NCBI GenBank assembly: GCA_025345505.1
Contig: JANVCC010000021.1
Span: 25,096,599-25,160,598, forward strand
Length of the DNA: 64,000 nt
DNA from: Todiramphus chloris collaris
Lineage: Eukaryota > Chordata > Aves > Coraciiformes > Alcedinidae
Reading direction: 5' to 3'
The notes under the pieces were generated by a model. It was not told the origin of the DNA, made no database searches, and saw only the letters and a list, made by a program, of their open reading frames with translations. A program made the position numbers and the translations under genes. Shown here in pieces: positions 61,501 through 64,000 of the stretch; position 1 is the first letter of the stretch; each line of letters begins with the position of its first letter.

Positions 61501-62782
61501 CAACTACAACCAACTAGGAATCCCTTACTGATCATAAAGCAACCTCTTATGACATTGAAGTATTTATTGAGCTTATGTCAAGCCTATTCATATGACTAGA
61601 ATAAGGAATTGGTGACGAAGTAGTCCCAGAGCTCTGTCTAAACCCATATACTTGGGAACACTCCTAGTCTCTCTGGTATAGGTAGAGGAACTATGTACTG
61701 TAATTAGAATCAGACAAAACCAAGGAGGATATGTGTCCCACATACCTGCCCTGTGTGTTGTCTCCTGACAGAGAAACCCAAGTACTAGAGCTGAACAGCA
61801 ATTTCAGGGCCCTCTGGACAGACTTTTTTATATCTGCAACAGACTACACATGTTAAGGAGTATGTTCACCTGTTGGTATTGAATAACATCATGTTTACTG
61901 GACAAGCCAAATAATTAATGCCAAAAGTGTATTTTTTGCTGTTGAAAAAAAAAAAAAATATGTCTGAAAAAACAAGTGTGGAAGAGCTAAGACATTCAAA
62001 TTCAAAATAAGAAAAAAAAAACCAAAAACAACCCAAAACCTCTAGTTCTGTAGTTTTACCAGCAACTGATCGGTGAATGGAGTTAGGGAATAAAAAGAAT
62101 GTCTAAATGTAACTATGATAGGAAGTTCTTGAAATATTTGGGTAATTGTTGGTGTCTAAATGCTTCAAAAAGGCAGTAGATGCCACCTGAGCCCAGAATC
62201 TTCCTATTGGGATACTAATACAAAATGGACACAAATCATACTGCTATGCCAAATTCTTCACTATCTGTATTAAAAGGATTTGGCCTACAAATATACTGAT
62301 AGTCGTGTGTGTGTATGTTATCGTTTTGTTTTCATAGGACATAAACAATTAGTAAAAATGTTGCATATCAATTTGGTAAAATAAGAGACAATATTGTAGT
62401 AGAGATATCTCTTCATATAAGTGCTGTAATTTAGCTGATATTAAAATTCCACCAGAATTCTGTATTTCATATTTTCAGAAGTCAATATTTATAGTATTAT
62501 TTGACACCTGTAAAATGGAGATTTACAAATGAATCTCTTCTCATAGTTCTATTTGGAACTACTAATTCAGAGATGAAAGGGAAAAAAAAAAAAAAAAAAG
62601 AGTTCAAAAGCAGAAGAGCTAATATGTGGACAATTTATGACATAAAACACAAAAATTACATTGCATTCAGGTTTTTCTTCCTAGCCATCTTAAGAAGCCA
62701 ACTTGCTGTAGTGTTATCACAGAGTGCTATAAAAATGCTAACAAGAATGTTGAGTTTTTTGAAGCTTTGCTGTTGACCTTCT

Positions 62783-63080
62783 TCACATATGCTTGGCATT
62801 TTCATCCATCTGCCTTTGGCGGTAGTACTGACACATTGATGAGTCATAAAAATGTTCTAAAGTGGCCCGCCTGCCATTCTGGTAGGTAAGAATATGTTGG
62901 CTTTCTCCATTCACCATTTTTTCTACTGAGCTCATTTTTGCAAAATAAACTCTTTTCCTTGGGACCATTTGCTGCTGCTTCTTCCCTTATTAACATTTAT
63001 TGGTGTTTTATTATTCTGCTCATCAACACCATATTTCTTTGATGTTATTACCATATATATTATATATGTTTTTAAGCTTC
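62783..63080 (-). pseudogene. Coding-like island, possible gene fragment
   Basis: On minus, a 61-codon frame (62,783-62,968) contains VEKMVNGESQHILTYQNG and RRATLEHFYDSSMCQYYRQR, and ends in MDENAKHM and a stop. Upstream, a different minus frame (about 62,945-63,060) reads KKYGVDEQNNKTPINVNKG before the first frame begins. The balanced amino-acid composition and the CG-containing patch (GGCCCGCCTGCC, about 62,863-62,874) are unlike the surrounding AT-rich DNA. If the two stretches belong together, one frameshift separates them, as in a processed pseudogene. No poly(A) tail or splice sites were confirmed. I do not recognise the protein, and chance cannot be excluded. Confidence 0.3.
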
Positions 63081-63084
63081 CTAG

Positions 63085-63947
63085 CTTTTGTCATATGGGA
63101 CAAAAAGCAGACTTAATATTTGGAAATGTCAGTTAAGACAGAGCTTATAGGATTTATATTTTTATACTGTGTGACAAAGTTAAAATGTTAGTGCAGGAGT
63201 AGTTTATTCTGGTTTGTAAATCTCATTTTCTCTTTTTCTTTAGAAAGGAAAGAATAAAAATTAATTTTGCACTGGTTAAACAAAGAATACAAAATCTCAA
63301 GACATAAGTGTATATTTTAAAATTACTAAAAAGTGTTACACGGTTATATCAGGATCATGATTTATTCAGAAAATGTTTTTAGGTGGATGCTGGTTTATAT
63401 TGTGCAACACAGAACAGGTCTGAATTTTGTCAGTGTTAAGGGACTCTGTCATTACAATACAACTACTTTTCACAAAATATATATTTATTTCTTGCATATA
63501 TATGAACATATGCATTTAAATATATTTGAAAATTAGGTCATACCATATAATCTCAGTAATTAACAGAGATCAATGATGAGGCTGGCTTTACCACTTAGTC
63601 TTGTTCAGATGTAAGAACTTTGTTATTATGTGAGGCTTCTATTTTAATTGCTTCAATAATATTATTGACTCATTTGAAAGTATTGAACAAATTTAAAACT
63701 GGAATGTAAGGATTTATTTGAGGTATTATAATAGTAAGATATACTATGACAACATATGGCAGTTATTTTCAGTGAGGATGTTATATAGCCTAGATTCTCT
63801 ATTCATATCATCCTTCAAGCTATATTCTGAAAATATAGTTGAACAATATTAATAAAGACAAGTTCAACACAAGTTGGCTGAGGAAAGACAGGTTGATTCT
63901 TTCAAGATTTTTTTTTTTTTTTTTTTCTCCACAATTTACAATCTTGT
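63085..63947. other. AT-rich intergenic DNA to gap
   Basis: No gene recognised. A T run of about 19 lies at 63,908-63,926. Confidence 0.6.
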
Positions 63948-64000
63948 NNNNNNNNNNNNNNNNNNNNNNNNNNNNNNNNNNNNNNNNNNNNNNNNNNNNN
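63948..64000. other. Assembly gap (N)
   Basis: All bases are N to the end of the window. The sequence ahead of it contains a T homopolymer, a common cause of assembly breaks. Confidence 0.99.

Larger units (their letters stand above)
57040..62700. other. AT-rich intergenic DNA
   Basis: No gene recognised over about 5.7 kb. Minor repeats are (GATT)n at 57,747-57,782 and an (ATTAT)n/(ATTAC)n array at 58,463-58,507. The slightly GC-richer patch at 58,750-58,970 has no motif. Confidence 0.55.

Noticed and set aside
1..64000. CRISPR arrays, bacterial defence systems, phage or plasmid modules
   Set aside because: The sequence is vertebrate in character, with CR1 and avian LTRs. No spaced direct repeats, operons or ribosome-binding sites were seen.
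1..64000. Mammalian origin
   Set aside because: No Alu, B1, MIR or L1 bodies were recognised, while CR1 with ATTCTATG-type ends is abundant, as in birds and reptiles.

Overview
This window looks like a piece of a bird nuclear genome: AT-rich, gene-poor and strongly shaped by retrotransposons. The clearest evidence is a set of CR1 LINE copies. Several end in the CR1 3' signature built from ATTCTATG-type octamers (15,034; 23,466; 55,470). There are also LTR pieces of the kind common in avian endogenous retroviruses. I see no intact host protein-coding gene, no exon series with convincing splice sites, no CpG-island promoter, no tRNA or rRNA, no CRISPR array and no bacterial-type operon. The species cannot be named from this sequence alone.

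Layout. 1-10.9 kb: AT-rich DNA with microsatellites and homopolymers only. 10.96-12.0 kb: an LTR-like element on the minus strand. 12.77-14.3 kb: a 5'-truncated CR1 on plus. 15.03-19.44 kb: a nearly full-length CR1 on minus, with 5' UTR, ORF1 (SGNH/GDSL esterase-like) and ORF2 (endonuclease plus reverse transcriptase), all broken by stops and frameshifts. 20.95-21.70, 23.0-23.47 and 24.95-26.13 kb: three more CR1 copies. 23.58-24.16 kb: an LTR. 26.1-33.5 kb: about 7 kb of AT-rich DNA without recognised genes. 33.55-34.67 kb: an LTR plus a repeat-rich leader-like segment. 38.8-39.3 kb: a possible LTR. 39.5-40.6 kb: a fossil CR1 ORF1 on minus, adjoining a 181-codon open frame. 42.1-42.56 kb: a GC-richer island with a hexamer repeat. 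44.24-44.83, 52.87-53.64 and 56.55-57.04 kb: avian ERVL-type LTRs, the last a clean solo LTR next to an old CR1. 47.97-48.15, 54.77-55.47 and 56.14-56.44 kb: CR1 3' fragments. 57.0-62.7 kb: AT-rich, no genes recognised. 62.78-63.08 kb: a small coding-like island on minus, perhaps a processed-pseudogene or exon fragment. The window ends in an assembly gap (Ns from 63,948).

The elements do not form a pathway. They are independent insertions of different ages: CR1 copies range from recognisable reading frames with a few lesions to barely alignable relics, and the LTRs appear solo or truncated. No new biological system is supported. The most useful leads are the near-complete CR1, the CR1 ORF1 fossil with its long upstream open frame, the coding-like island near 62.9 kb, and the homopolymer runs (27 G and 17 C) inside two LTRs.
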